Shown: positions 8,211 through 16,334 of the stretch, one piece after another | Numbering within the stretch: the stretch's first letter is position 1 | Layout of the letters: every line of letters begins with the position of its first letter | Assembly: GCA_900541965.1 (NCBI GenBank) | Contig: UQLN01000028.1 | Location: 1 to 61,209 of the forward strand | DNA length: 61,209 bases | Direction: 5' to 3' | Source of the DNA: an uncultured Parabacteroides sp. | GTDB taxonomy: Bacteria > Bacteroidota > Bacteroidia > Bacteroidales > Tannerellaceae | Program-made: the position numbers and the translations under genes | Notes under the pieces: generated by a model | Database searches by the model: none | Told to the model about the DNA's origin: nothing | What the model saw: only the letters and a program-made list of their open reading frames with translations

Positions 8211-8261
8211 ATAATGGGGTGCAGCTTGCAGCCATCAGGCGGCACAGGTGCTTGTTATCAA
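8211..8261 (-). repeat. attC-like palindrome, site 4 (divergent, G+C richer)
   Basis: Minus-strand reading starts GATAACAAGCACCTG and ends CACCCCATTATATG. An inner stem TGCcGCC / GGCtGCA closes a TGAT loop. The GATAACAA and CATTATATG ends match the sister sites, but the interior differs and is more G+C rich. That is the expected behaviour of attC sites, which conserve ends and structure more than sequence. Confidence 0.4.
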
Positions 8262-8870
8262 CTATATTACATCTCCAATTTCTAAAAAAATGATATTGGA
8301 ATATCCCTGTTCTTGTATATAGAACTTTACTTCTTCTGTACATAGCAGAAAAGGGTATGCGATTGGTTTGAAAAAATTATATCCACCTATATCTTCTGCT
8401 TTGAAGAATATACCCTTACCTGCTTCACGAGGTATTATATTATCTCCTTTTAAAGTTTCAGCTCCAATAATTTCTTTTATACATTCTTTTCCTGTCAGTC
8501 CACTAATACCAAATCGTAAAGTACTTTGCGGTAATGCTGGAATTTCTATATCTGTATCAATTCCAGTTAACTCTACATTTTCTTTAGGCAGCCATTTTAG
8601 CCTATTAAGATTTTTTGCAATCAACTCTTTAGGATTCTTTTCAAAGTTAAGTTCTACTAACTTCAAACCCACAAAATGTTTCTGCAAATTATCTGCTATT
8701 TCTTTTTTGCAAATAGTATATGCACTATATACAAAATCCGGTATTACGTTCCCTTTGGCTATCCAATCATCCCACATCACTTTAATACCTTTTGAAGGGT
8801 TTTGCCCCATTTGTGCGTGAATGTGGGCATATTGGGGATTTATATTTATCGCTATTCTATATACTTTCAT
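8262..8870 (-). CDS. Hypothetical protein, first gene of the immunity-type array
   Basis: A 202-residue soluble protein with no signal peptide. It has an N-terminal MKVYRIAININPQYA strand, a central WLPKENVELTGIDTDIEIP segment and a C-terminal GYNFFKPIAYPFLLCTEEVK segment. The layout resembles immunity proteins that neighbour Rhs/colicin-type toxins, but I cannot name the family. It is the promoter-proximal gene of the five leftward genes. An inverted repeat lies directly upstream at 8881-8929. Confidence 0.55.
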   Translation of the reverse strand: MKVYRIAININPQYAHIHAQMGQNPSKGIKVMWDDWIAKGNVIPDFVYSAYTICKKEIADNLQKHFVGLKLVELNFEKNPKELIAKNLNRLKWLPKENVELTGIDTDIEIPALPQSTLRFGISGLTGKECIKEIIGAETLKGDNIIPREAGKGIFFKAEDIGGYNFFKPIAYPFLLCTEEVKFYIQEQGYSNIIFLEIGDVI

Positions 8871-8880
8871 TTTTTACAAT

Positions 8881-8929
8881 GTTGATAACATTATACTAAC
8901 AGCAGTCATTTAATGTTCCGCTGTTATTT
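8881..8929 (-). repeat. attC-like or terminal inverted repeat at the head of the array, site 5
   Basis: On the minus strand AATAACAGC (stem TAACAGC) pairs with GCTGTTA across about 16 bases, followed by ATAATGTTATCAACATTG. It lies immediately upstream of the first array gene. Its end resembles the CATTATG end of the downstream sites. It could be the outer boundary of the array or a recombination site for the first gene. Confidence 0.35.
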
Positions 8930-9137
8930 TTTCCAAGTATTTTCACAAATTATTCTCCCTCAAAAAATATCATCTAAAACGGACTGCTCATTTTGCTTTT
9001 GTAAGAGTCTGTTATATTCCTCTAAAAGTACGGTTTTGTCTAATTACCCACAAAGGAATCTGTTTGTTTTTTCCTCTATCCTATAAAAATACATTCCTTA
9101 GCGGCCAATAACAAGACACGATCATCAGCCCTAAAAC

Positions 9138-9173
9138 AAAAAAGGCAGCCCCGTTTTCGGAACTGCCTTTTTT
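9138..9173. terminator. Bidirectional intrinsic terminator after dapA
   Basis: AAAAAAGGCAG pairs with CTGCCTTTTTT around a CCG/CGG-containing loop. The A-run on one side and T-run on the other let it act in both directions. It lies 3' of the leftward dapA gene. Confidence 0.85.
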
Positions 9174-9194
9174 CATATCTTGTTTATCCGGTTA

Positions 9195-10088
9195 TCAGCA
9201 CTTTATGCTTAACTGATGTAACACGTTACGTATTTTTTCAAATGTTGTGATACGGGTAGGAACCAACGGCAAACGCAACTTATTTTCAATAAAGCCCATT
9301 GCGTTCAGCATACTCTTTGCACCGGCAGGATTGCCATCTACAAATAATAATTCAAACAATTCGGTAAAACGATGGTGGATAGTACGCGCATTCTCATAAT
9401 CGCCCGCAAGCCCCAAACGAACCATACGGCTGAATTCACGTGGAAAAGCATTGCCTATAACAGAGATAACGCCTATTGCACCCAAAGTTATCAAAGGGAA
9501 AGTAATGCCGTCGTCACCTGAAATCACATTAAAATTAGCCGGTTTATTCTTAATGATATCATCCATCTGGGTAATATTGCCGGATGCTTCTTTTACAGCT
9601 ATCACATTTTTAAATTCACGGGCAATACGCAACGTAGTAGCCGCAGTCATATTTACACCGGTTCTTCCCGGTACGTTATACAACACGATAGGAAGACGTG
9701 TAGCCTCGGCTATCGCTTTATAATGCTGGTAAATACCTTCCTGGGAAGGTTTGTTATAATAAGGGACTACAGAAAGGATTGCATCGATACCGCGGAAATC
9801 GTCATTTTTCAGTTTTTCCACAACGGAGCGGGTACAGTTGCCTCCTACTCCTAAAACAATCGGAATACGGCCGTTAACCTTCGTTACAACCAAATCTATA
9901 ATCTTCTTTTTTTCTGCTTCTGTAAGTGTCGGAGTTTCTGCTGTGGTGCCCAATACTACCAAATAATCCGTACCGTTCTGCACCTGATAATCGACTAATC
10001 TGCCTAACGCTTCATAATCTACACTTTCATCTTCCTTGAAGGGAGTGATCAGTGCCACACCCATTCCTCTTAAATTTATGTCTGCCAT
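9195..10088 (-). CDS. dapA: 4-hydroxy-tetrahydrodipicolinate synthase
   Basis: A 297-residue class I aldolase that condenses pyruvate with aspartate semialdehyde, the first step of the diaminopimelate/lysine pathway in the cytosol. Visible family marks are GTTAETPTL at 47-55, the catalytic Tyr137 in YNVPGRTG and the Schiff-base Lys166 in VKEASGNI. Length and order are normal. It is downstream of ligA and a conserved hypothetical gene. The minus strand has TATTTTTG at 10123-10130 about 35 bp upstream of the start, so it may have its own promoter. A strong terminator follows. Confidence 0.96.
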   Translation of the reverse strand: MADINLRGMGVALITPFKEDESVDYEALGRLVDYQVQNGTDYLVVLGTTAETPTLTEAEKKKIIDLVVTKVNGRIPIVLGVGGNCTRSVVEKLKNDDFRGIDAILSVVPYYNKPSQEGIYQHYKAIAEATRLPIVLYNVPGRTGVNMTAATTLRIAREFKNVIAVKEASGNITQMDDIIKNKPANFNVISGDDGITFPLITLGAIGVISVIGNAFPREFSRMVRLGLAGDYENARTIHHRFTELFELLFVDGNPAGAKSMLNAMGFIENKLRLPLVPTRITTFEKIRNVLHQLSIKC

Positions 10089-10122
10089 GGGGAAAATATT
10101 CCTTTTTTGTTATTTAGCACTG

Positions 10123-10130
10123 CAAAAATA
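10123..10130 (-). promoter_or_regulatory. Candidate -7 box for dapA
   Basis: The minus strand reads TATTTTTG, fitting TAnnTTTG, 35 bp before the dapA start in the 53-bp gap after the preceding gene. A matching -33 box is not clear. Confidence 0.4.
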
Positions 10131-10141
10131 AAGAATTTATA

Positions 10142-10663
10142 TCATTTAGAACGGATTGCTTTCAAATAAAATAATATTTGTTCAAATAAATACTTTATAT
10201 CATCACCCTCTGTCACTACGATAGACAGGTCGTAAAGGTCCGGTCCGTTGAATTTCCGCCCGGTCTTAAAAGAGCAAGGATGTTGTAACATAATATATTG
10301 CATCGGATAACAATCGTGCCGGCATAAATCGATCAAAATATCTGCTTGCAACGCCTTACATTGTTCTACGATGGCATTCTTTGGAGCATACCAGGCATCC
10401 GTATGCTCTTTCTCGTTCACAAGGATATAAGAAGAATCCTTTTCCGGTGTAATACCTTCCGATGCATACATACAGGCATACACCTTTTTTCCCATCTTAC
10501 GCAACTGTTCCAGACAAGGCTCCACAACAGGAGCATCTATAGCCTGAAAAAGGACCAATACAACTTTTGCTTCTTCCAATGCACAAAACTCATGCTTACG
10601 GGCCGAAGCTCGCGAAGCTGCATATTGTATCTTCTTTTTAATAAAATAGTTCGTCAGTCTCAT
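10142..10663 (-). CDS. Conserved hypothetical protein between ligA and dapA (likely DUF6913)
   Basis: A 173-residue cytosolic protein. The N-terminus is basic (IKKKIQYAASRASARKHEF), followed by an alternating beta/alpha body (VVLVLFQAID, KKVYACMYASEG, ADILIDLCRHDCYPMQYIML) and a C-terminal FEQILFYLKAI helix. I associate this gene, by position and sequence style, with the uncharacterised family found between ligA and dapA in Bacteroidales; the DUF number is from memory. Its start overlaps the end of ligA by four bases (ATGA coupling). No function is known to me. Confidence 0.75.
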   Translation of the reverse strand: MRLTNYFIKKKIQYAASRASARKHEFCALEEAKVVLVLFQAIDAPVVEPCLEQLRKMGKKVYACMYASEGITPEKDSSYILVNEKEHTDAWYAPKNAIVEQCKALQADILIDLCRHDCYPMQYIMLQHPCSFKTGRKFNGPDLYDLSIVVTEGDDIKYLFEQILFYLKAIRSK

Positions 10664-12663
10664 TCCGCAATCATATTTAGGAATTCATCTTCATTTATGA
10701 TTTTCACGCCCAGCTTAGCCGCTTTTTCGAGTTTAGCCGGTCCCATATTTTCACCTGCCAGAATATAATCCGTTTTGCCGGATACCGAACCGCTATTCTT
10801 TCCGCCGTGTTGTTCAATCATCGCCTTATATTCATCGCGGGAATGTTTCGAAAAGGTACCGCTGATTACAATCGTAAGCCCTTTCAGTTTTTCCGAACGG
10901 TTCACCAACAGGTCTTCTGCGACCGACATTTGCAATCCGTATTCTTTCAGGCGGTTCACTAAAATACGATTTCTTTCATCCGCAAAATAGTCGATGACGC
11001 TTTGTGCAATGCGTCCGCCAATTTCATCCACCTCTGTCAAAGTTTCCAATGAGGCTTCTTCCAGTTGTTCTATTGTATGGAATGCGGATGCCAGACGCTT
11101 GGCTACAGTTTCACCCACAAAACGAATACCCAATGCAAATAAAACACGTTCAAAGGGAACTTGTTTGGATTCTTCCAGACTTGCCAGCAGGTTCCGGGCA
11201 CTTTTATCCGCCCAGCGTTCCAATCGTATCAAATCGGCGAATTTCAACGTATATAAATCGGCCGTATTACTAATCAGCCCGGCTTCATACAAATCTTCCA
11301 CAGTCTCCGGCCCCATATTAATGTTCATTGCCTTCCGGGTAACGAAATGCTCTATCCTACCCTTTATCTGCGGAGGACAGCCGGATTCGTTCGGGCAATA
11401 ATGGGCTGCCTCTCCTTCCGGACGGACAAGAAGCGTTCCACATTCGGGACAAATCCGGATAAAGCGAACCTTATCCCCCATTAGTATTGAACGGGAATCC
11501 ACATCTACCCCGACTATCTTCGGAATAATTTCTCCGCCCTTTTCCACATAGACATTGTCCCCAATATGTAAATCGAGCCCTTCAATTATATCTGCATTAT
11601 GCAAGGAAGCACGCTTAACGGTCGTACCGGCAAGAAGTACCGGTTCCAGATTGGCAACAGGAGTTACTGCTCCTGTACGTCCCACTTGGAAAGATACGGA
11701 ATTAAGACGTGTTACCGCACGCTCCGCCTGGAATTTATAAGCAATTGCCCAACGGGGGCTTTTCGCTGTAAATCCCAGATTTTTCTGTTGCCTCAATGAA
11801 TTTACTTTCAATACGATGCCATCTGTAGCTACCGGCAAGTTCTTCCGTTCCGCATCCCAGTAAGCAATGTAATCGAATACTTCCTCCAGGCTTTCACATT
11901 TACGTATCACATCCGGTATTTTAAAGCCCCAGGAACGGGCTGCGGCAAGATTATCGAAATGAGTTTCGGATGGAAGTTCTTCCCCGAGAAGATAATAGAA
12001 ATAAGCATCCAGTTTACGGGCTGCCACAATAGCAGGATTCTGTTGCTTTAATGTACCGGATGCGGCATTACGGGGATTGGCAAACAAAGGCTCTTCCTGT
12101 TCTTCCCGCTCTTTATTCAGGCGGTCGAACTCTGCCCAGGGAAGCAATATTTCTCCACGTATTTCAAATTCTTCCGGATAATTGTCGCCCATCAGTTTTA
12201 ATGGGACGGAACGGATTGTTTTTACATTAGCCGTTACATCATCTCCACGGGTACCATCGCCACGGGTTACCGCACGCACTAACCTGCCTTGATTATAAAT
12301 CAGGGAAATAGATGTCCCATCATATTTCAGTTCGGCAACAATTTCGAAAGGTTCATTCAAATCACGTGCAATACGCTCATAGAAGTCACGTACTTCATCT
12401 TCCGAATAGGTATTACCCAATGAAAGCATCGGATAACGGTGTACCACCTGTTCAAATTCCTTTGAAAGGTCGCTTCCCACCCGTTGGGTCGGGGAATGGG
12501 GATCTGCATATTCCGGATATTTTGCTTCAAGAGCCTGTAGCTCCTTCATCATCTCATCAAACTCACGGTCTGATATGGTAGGCATGGACAATACGTAGTA
12601 ATTATAATTGTGTTGTTCCAGAGCTTCACGCAATGCCTTTATCTTTGACTCAATTTCAGCCAT
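10660..12663 (-). CDS. ligA: NAD-dependent DNA ligase LigA
   Basis: A 667-residue DNA ligase that seals nicks using NAD+. The adenylated Lys113 sits in ELKYDGTSISL. A four-cysteine zinc finger (CPECGTLLV...YCPNESGCPP) lies near residues 400-425, helix-hairpin-helix motifs follow, and a C-terminal BRCT domain begins near 590 (KGLTIVISGTF). Length is standard. The start is separated from the upstream gene by a terminator-like inverted repeat, so transcription probably starts in the 78-bp gap. It is translationally coupled to the conserved gene downstream. Confidence 0.97.
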   Translation of the reverse strand: MAEIESKIKALREALEQHNYNYYVLSMPTISDREFDEMMKELQALEAKYPEYADPHSPTQRVGSDLSKEFEQVVHRYPMLSLGNTYSEDEVRDFYERIARDLNEPFEIVAELKYDGTSISLIYNQGRLVRAVTRGDGTRGDDVTANVKTIRSVPLKLMGDNYPEEFEIRGEILLPWAEFDRLNKEREEQEEPLFANPRNAASGTLKQQNPAIVAARKLDAYFYYLLGEELPSETHFDNLAAARSWGFKIPDVIRKCESLEEVFDYIAYWDAERKNLPVATDGIVLKVNSLRQQKNLGFTAKSPRWAIAYKFQAERAVTRLNSVSFQVGRTGAVTPVANLEPVLLAGTTVKRASLHNADIIEGLDLHIGDNVYVEKGGEIIPKIVGVDVDSRSILMGDKVRFIRICPECGTLLVRPEGEAAHYCPNESGCPPQIKGRIEHFVTRKAMNINMGPETVEDLYEAGLISNTADLYTLKFADLIRLERWADKSARNLLASLEESKQVPFERVLFALGIRFVGETVAKRLASAFHTIEQLEEASLETLTEVDEIGGRIAQSVIDYFADERNRILVNRLKEYGLQMSVAEDLLVNRSEKLKGLTIVISGTFSKHSRDEYKAMIEQHGGKNSGSVSGKTDYILAGENMGPAKLEKAAKLGVKIINEDEFLNMIAE

Positions 12664-12690
12664 ATTGATTATTAGGTAATAGTAAATAAA

Positions 12691-12734
12691 AATGGACTGA
12701 AATATAAAAAATAATTTTCGATATTCAGTCCATT
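12691..12734 (-). terminator. Terminator after the sulfonation operon
   Basis: AATGGACTGAA (12691-12701) pairs with TTCAGTCCATT (12724-12734) as a perfect 11-bp stem. On the minus strand the hairpin is followed by TTTTTATTT. It lies directly 3' of the leftward PCMD gene and 5' of ligA. Confidence 0.75.
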
Positions 12735-12741
12735 CCTTAGA

Positions 12742-13731
12742 TTAATAAACAAGTTTTACATTATCTATCCACATCGTATTACCCGGCGAACCGATATAGG
12801 CGCCTCCGTTACTTGAAGTAAACTGGAGGATAAGATGAGTAGGCATTTCATTCTCTTCCGCCCAACCGATTTCCTTAATCGGGACACTCTCGCCTTCACT
12901 ATTTACCGTATACCGTTCCTCTGCCTGAATCCGCATATAGGGTTCATATTCGGGGCGGGAAGTAATATCCCCGTACATAACCGGAAAAGTGGCATCATTC
13001 ACCCATCCGTCTGTTGAAGAGATAAAACGATGTACCAATGTTCCGATTCGCTTAGCATATACATTTCCCTCCTTATCTTCCCAACGTTTCTGTAAAAACA
13101 GGTTTACTTCCATAGAGTCGGCCCCTGCAATCTTTGTCTTACGGCTGAAACCGGTACTGCGTATACGATAGTCTTCCGGAACCATCTTTATCTTATAATC
13201 AAAACGGATCGCTTTCGGCCTGTTTGTAAAGGGAACTCCGGTACAAAGCATACCTTGAGGATTTTTTGTCCCTTTTATCGGTTCATGTACCTTGCCTAAA
13301 AAGATTGAACCGGCAGCTACCACTTCTATATCGACAATACCCAGCACCTTTACTTTTTCCATTCGTGTTTCCAGGCGGGCACAACTACCCTCTCCTCTTT
13401 TCTCCGGAAAAACGGATGTATTTGTTTTAACAATTCCGGCTACTTTAGCCATCACATTCGAGTTTGCCCACGGAGAACCACCCTTATTCTGATAAGCTAT
13501 ATTTCCGACAATCGTATCCGTCGGACCTAACTCATACAAGTATTTGGTTGCTCCTCCGATTATCTTAGACTCATGTATCTCACGCACAATCCACTTATCC
13601 ATATCACCGAAAGCAATGGGAACCTCCTTTTCCTGCGCTGTGGCCGAAAACAGGTTATTCATACACAGGCCTAAAGCCATCAATCCCATCAACCGGCAAA
13701 CTTTTATTATTCCATTAGCCCTCATTTCCAT
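12742..13731 (-). CDS. Secreted PCMD-domain protein
   Basis: A 329-residue exported protein with a signal peptide (hydrophobic MGLMALGLCMNNLFSATA). The body resembles the Bacteroidota PCMD family (putative carbohydrate metabolism domain). The GDMDKWIVREI opening, CTGVPFTNRPKAIRFDYK strand and C-terminal SSNGGAYIGSPGNTMWIDNV match that jelly-roll-like fold. No lipobox Cys follows the signal. It is 22 bp downstream of the sulfotransferase gene and precedes a terminator, so it is the last gene of the cys/sulfotransferase run. Carbohydrate binding is a family-name guess; a role with sulfated products is only suggested by position. Confidence 0.75.
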   Translation of the reverse strand: MEMRANGIIKVCRLMGLMALGLCMNNLFSATAQEKEVPIAFGDMDKWIVREIHESKIIGGATKYLYELGPTDTIVGNIAYQNKGGSPWANSNVMAKVAGIVKTNTSVFPEKRGEGSCARLETRMEKVKVLGIVDIEVVAAGSIFLGKVHEPIKGTKNPQGMLCTGVPFTNRPKAIRFDYKIKMVPEDYRIRSTGFSRKTKIAGADSMEVNLFLQKRWEDKEGNVYAKRIGTLVHRFISSTDGWVNDATFPVMYGDITSRPEYEPYMRIQAEERYTVNSEGESVPIKEIGWAEENEMPTHLILQFTSSNGGAYIGSPGNTMWIDNVKLVY

Positions 13732-13753
13732 TCTTGACTTTAATCATTTTTAG

Positions 13754-14857
13754 TTACAAAGAATATCCCCATTCTTTTAAAGCCATCCCCCAGTTTTCTT
13801 CTACAAGATGAACCGTACGATCGTCATATTTATACTTATTCTTCTTGTATCCTTTCTTTTTACCCAGGTATTGTTCAATTTCCGGTTTGGCTTCTTCAAA
13901 ACCGGGAATATCCAGTTTTTTGTATATATCTTCCGTCATCGCAAAAGCATCCTGCTCAAAATCTTCAAACTTGATTTCAACCAGATTACCTTCCGGTATC
14001 AAATGTTTCTGTTCTTCAAATTTATAAAACAAACGACGATACACTTCAATGAAATTACTTTCAAGCTGCTCATTAGATATATCCTGCAAACGGAGAGGCT
14101 GTATTGTGTTTGTAAAGAAACTACGCGTACTTTCAAATACTGTATAGGGATTTCTTTTCAGATAGATAAACTTCGCATTGGGAAACATTTCCACCAATGT
14201 TTTTACGCGCCCTGTATGGGGAGGGTTCTTGCTCAGGAACTGGGAACCGTGCGTATTCCAAAGAGAAACTTTAATCAGTTTCATAAAAGTTTCCTTAAAC
14301 ACTTCCCGTTCCCGGTCCGTGATATTGTCGAACAACAAATAGCGGTCGCAATATTCCAGCATATGTTTCGGGAAAAACCAGAAATGATAATAGGTATAAG
14401 GCATCATATTAGCAAGAGCAAATTCTTCTTCCTGTGGCAAATCCACCTTCAGTTCCATATTATCCGTCGGGCGTTTGTCCGGCATCAGGATAGACATATT
14501 CTTTTTAAAGAAAGGCTGCCCCCATAACATCAGATTAGGAAATACGGTCTGATAAGTCGTATTATATCCGAAATGCTTGTCACACGAAAATACATTATGT
14601 ACGAACGTTGTCCCGCTACGCCAATGTCCGAGAATGAATACCGGGTCCATTTCCAACGGTTTGTCGGCTATCTTACGATAACGGGCATTTTCAAACGGTT
14701 GACACAAACTCAGTATACGGCACACGGCTTTTGTCAGGTAATACTTATTACGGAAGCCCTTGTCGATAGTCATGTTTTCCGTTACTGCCTTGAATGTTTT
14801 CCAATCGGCTCCGACTAACGTATTTATCGGCAGTTTATCAAATTCCAATAACCCCAT
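13754..14857 (-). CDS. PAPS-dependent sulfotransferase
   Basis: A 367-residue cytosolic sulfotransferase. The 5'-phosphosulfate loop is FILGHWRSGTT with GHWRSGTT at 77-84, and the 3'-phosphate element is FIYLKRNPYTVFES with KRNP at 234-237. These enzymes move sulfonate from PAPS to an alcohol or amine acceptor. It begins 3 bp after cysN, within a run that makes PAPS (cysD, cysN, cysC) and clears PAP (cysQ). Sulfotransferases beside cys genes in Bacteroides have been reported to sulfonate cholesterol and related sterols (BT0416 locus, from memory). Whether this is the orthologue or acts on a lipid or glycan needs comparison. Confidence 0.9.
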   Translation of the reverse strand: MGLLEFDKLPINTLVGADWKTFKAVTENMTIDKGFRNKYYLTKAVCRILSLCQPFENARYRKIADKPLEMDPVFILGHWRSGTTFVHNVFSCDKHFGYNTTYQTVFPNLMLWGQPFFKKNMSILMPDKRPTDNMELKVDLPQEEEFALANMMPYTYYHFWFFPKHMLEYCDRYLLFDNITDREREVFKETFMKLIKVSLWNTHGSQFLSKNPPHTGRVKTLVEMFPNAKFIYLKRNPYTVFESTRSFFTNTIQPLRLQDISNEQLESNFIEVYRRLFYKFEEQKHLIPEGNLVEIKFEDFEQDAFAMTEDIYKKLDIPGFEEAKPEIEQYLGKKKGYKKNKYKYDDRTVHLVEENWGMALKEWGYSL

Positions 14858-14860
14858 AAC

Positions 14861-16324
14861 TTATTTATTTTCCGTTATACATTTCACAGGAAGTCCCTGG
14901 CGTTCCAACTCCTTGCAAACAGCCAGGATTGCTTCATAATGTTCCTTTCCAATACCCAGTTCCGGCAAATTCAGAACGGCAAGAGCATCTTCCGAAACCA
15001 TATCACGCGCATCCACCCGGTCAATAATCATACCTACAGCCGAGGTATTATTCGTAATCGGATCAATCAGGATAAAAGCTCCGGTTTGCTTATTTTTCAG
15101 ATACGGGTCGAAAAGCAGTTCTTTACCGGTAGTAAAGACCACACGTCCGATTTCATTCAGTTTCATCGGAAGTTCTTTTTCTTCCAGCATACCGTTCTCT
15201 ACCGACAACTGCTCCATCGTATTTACATTCACTTTATAGCGGATGCTATCTACGCGGGCACGGGTCAGATTGGTTGTATGTTTGATATAAAATTGCTTGT
15301 TTACATCCATTGGCTCTTCATCCATCCATACCAACATCGCTTCAAAGTTACGGTCTACCATTGGCTGATTATCCGGATGAACCAACATTTCACCACGGGA
15401 CACGTCTATTTCATCTTCCAGTGTAATTGTGACACATTGGGGAGGAAATGCATAATCCAGTTCACCGTCATAAGTAACGATACTTTTCACTTTGGAAGTT
15501 TTACCGGATGGCAATGCCATTACGGTATCGCCCTTACGGACGATGCCACTGGCTACTTTGCCGCAGAAGCCGCGGAAATCCAGATTCGGACGTAATACAT
15601 ACTGTACAGGATAACGGAAATCCGCATAGTTACGATCCTGGTCAATAGGCACTGTTTCCAGAAAATCCAGTAAAGACGGACCATCATACCAGGGAGTTCG
15701 TTCACTCTTGTCTACCACATTATCGCCATCCAAGGCGGAAAGAGGAATGCAGGTGATATCCGGTATATTCAACGGCTCCACGAATTGCTTGTAATCTTCT
15801 ACTATCTTGTCGAAAACCTGTTTGTCGAAGTCTACCAAGTCCATCTTGTTGACAGCCAGTACAACATGCTTGATACCCAATAAAGATACCAGATAGGTAT
15901 GGCGGCGTGTCTGTGTAATCACTCCTGTGCGTGCATCAACCAAAATGATTGCCAGGTTGGCAGTAGAACCACCGGTAATCATATTACGGGTATATTGTTC
16001 GTGTCCCGGAGTATCGGCTATAATGAACTTACGGTTGTTCGTACTGAAATAGCGGTATGCCACATCAATTGTAATCCCCTGTTCACGTTCGGCTTTCAAG
16101 CCATCCAGCAACAGAGCGTAATCAATATGGTCGCCGGCATTCCCCATACGTTTGCTGTCGCGTTCAAGCGCGTCCAGCTGGTCTTCGTATATCTTTTTAC
16201 TGTCGAACAGCAAACGTCCTATCAACGTAGACTTTCCGTCATCTACCGAACCGGCTGTAAGGAAGCGAAGCAAATCCTTCTGCTCGTCCCTGTCCAAAAA
16301 CTCTTTTATATTTAATGTAGACAT
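14861..16324 (-). CDS. cysN: Sulfate adenylyltransferase subunit 1 (GTPase)
   Basis: A 487-residue GTPase subunit of ATP sulfurylase, which activates sulfate to APS together with CysD. The P-loop GSVDDGKST is at residues 25-33, and DTPGHEQYTRNM, NKMD and the EF-Tu-like beta-barrel domains follow. There is no fused C-terminal APS kinase; that function is supplied by the separate cysC gene. It lies 10 bp after cysD and 3 bp before the sulfotransferase gene. Length and motifs are normal. Confidence 0.96.
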   Translation of the reverse strand: MSTLNIKEFLDRDEQKDLLRFLTAGSVDDGKSTLIGRLLFDSKKIYEDQLDALERDSKRMGNAGDHIDYALLLDGLKAEREQGITIDVAYRYFSTNNRKFIIADTPGHEQYTRNMITGGSTANLAIILVDARTGVITQTRRHTYLVSLLGIKHVVLAVNKMDLVDFDKQVFDKIVEDYKQFVEPLNIPDITCIPLSALDGDNVVDKSERTPWYDGPSLLDFLETVPIDQDRNYADFRYPVQYVLRPNLDFRGFCGKVASGIVRKGDTVMALPSGKTSKVKSIVTYDGELDYAFPPQCVTITLEDEIDVSRGEMLVHPDNQPMVDRNFEAMLVWMDEEPMDVNKQFYIKHTTNLTRARVDSIRYKVNVNTMEQLSVENGMLEEKELPMKLNEIGRVVFTTGKELLFDPYLKNKQTGAFILIDPITNNTSAVGMIIDRVDARDMVSEDALAVLNLPELGIGKEHYEAILAVCKELERQGLPVKCITENK

Positions 16325-16334
16325 AATCCTTTAT

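Larger units (their letters stand above)
8871..9194. other. Intergenic boundary between accessory island and core genes
   Basis: No gene is visible in this 324-bp stretch. It holds the site-5 inverted repeat at its left side, a terminator at 9138-9173 at its right side, and AT-rich sequence between. No tyrosine recombinase, attachment duplication or insertion sequence end is recognised. Confidence 0.45.

Noticed and set aside
7012..8258. The array palindromes as simple intrinsic terminators
   Set aside because: They have no T-run on the coding strand, share conserved ends and overlap stop or start codons, which terminators between co-oriented genes need not do. The possibility is kept open for the 7012 hairpin.
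9150..12740. dapA/ligA as part of the mobile island
   Set aside because: These are normal-length core genes with a conserved Bacteroidales order and a terminator between them and the array.
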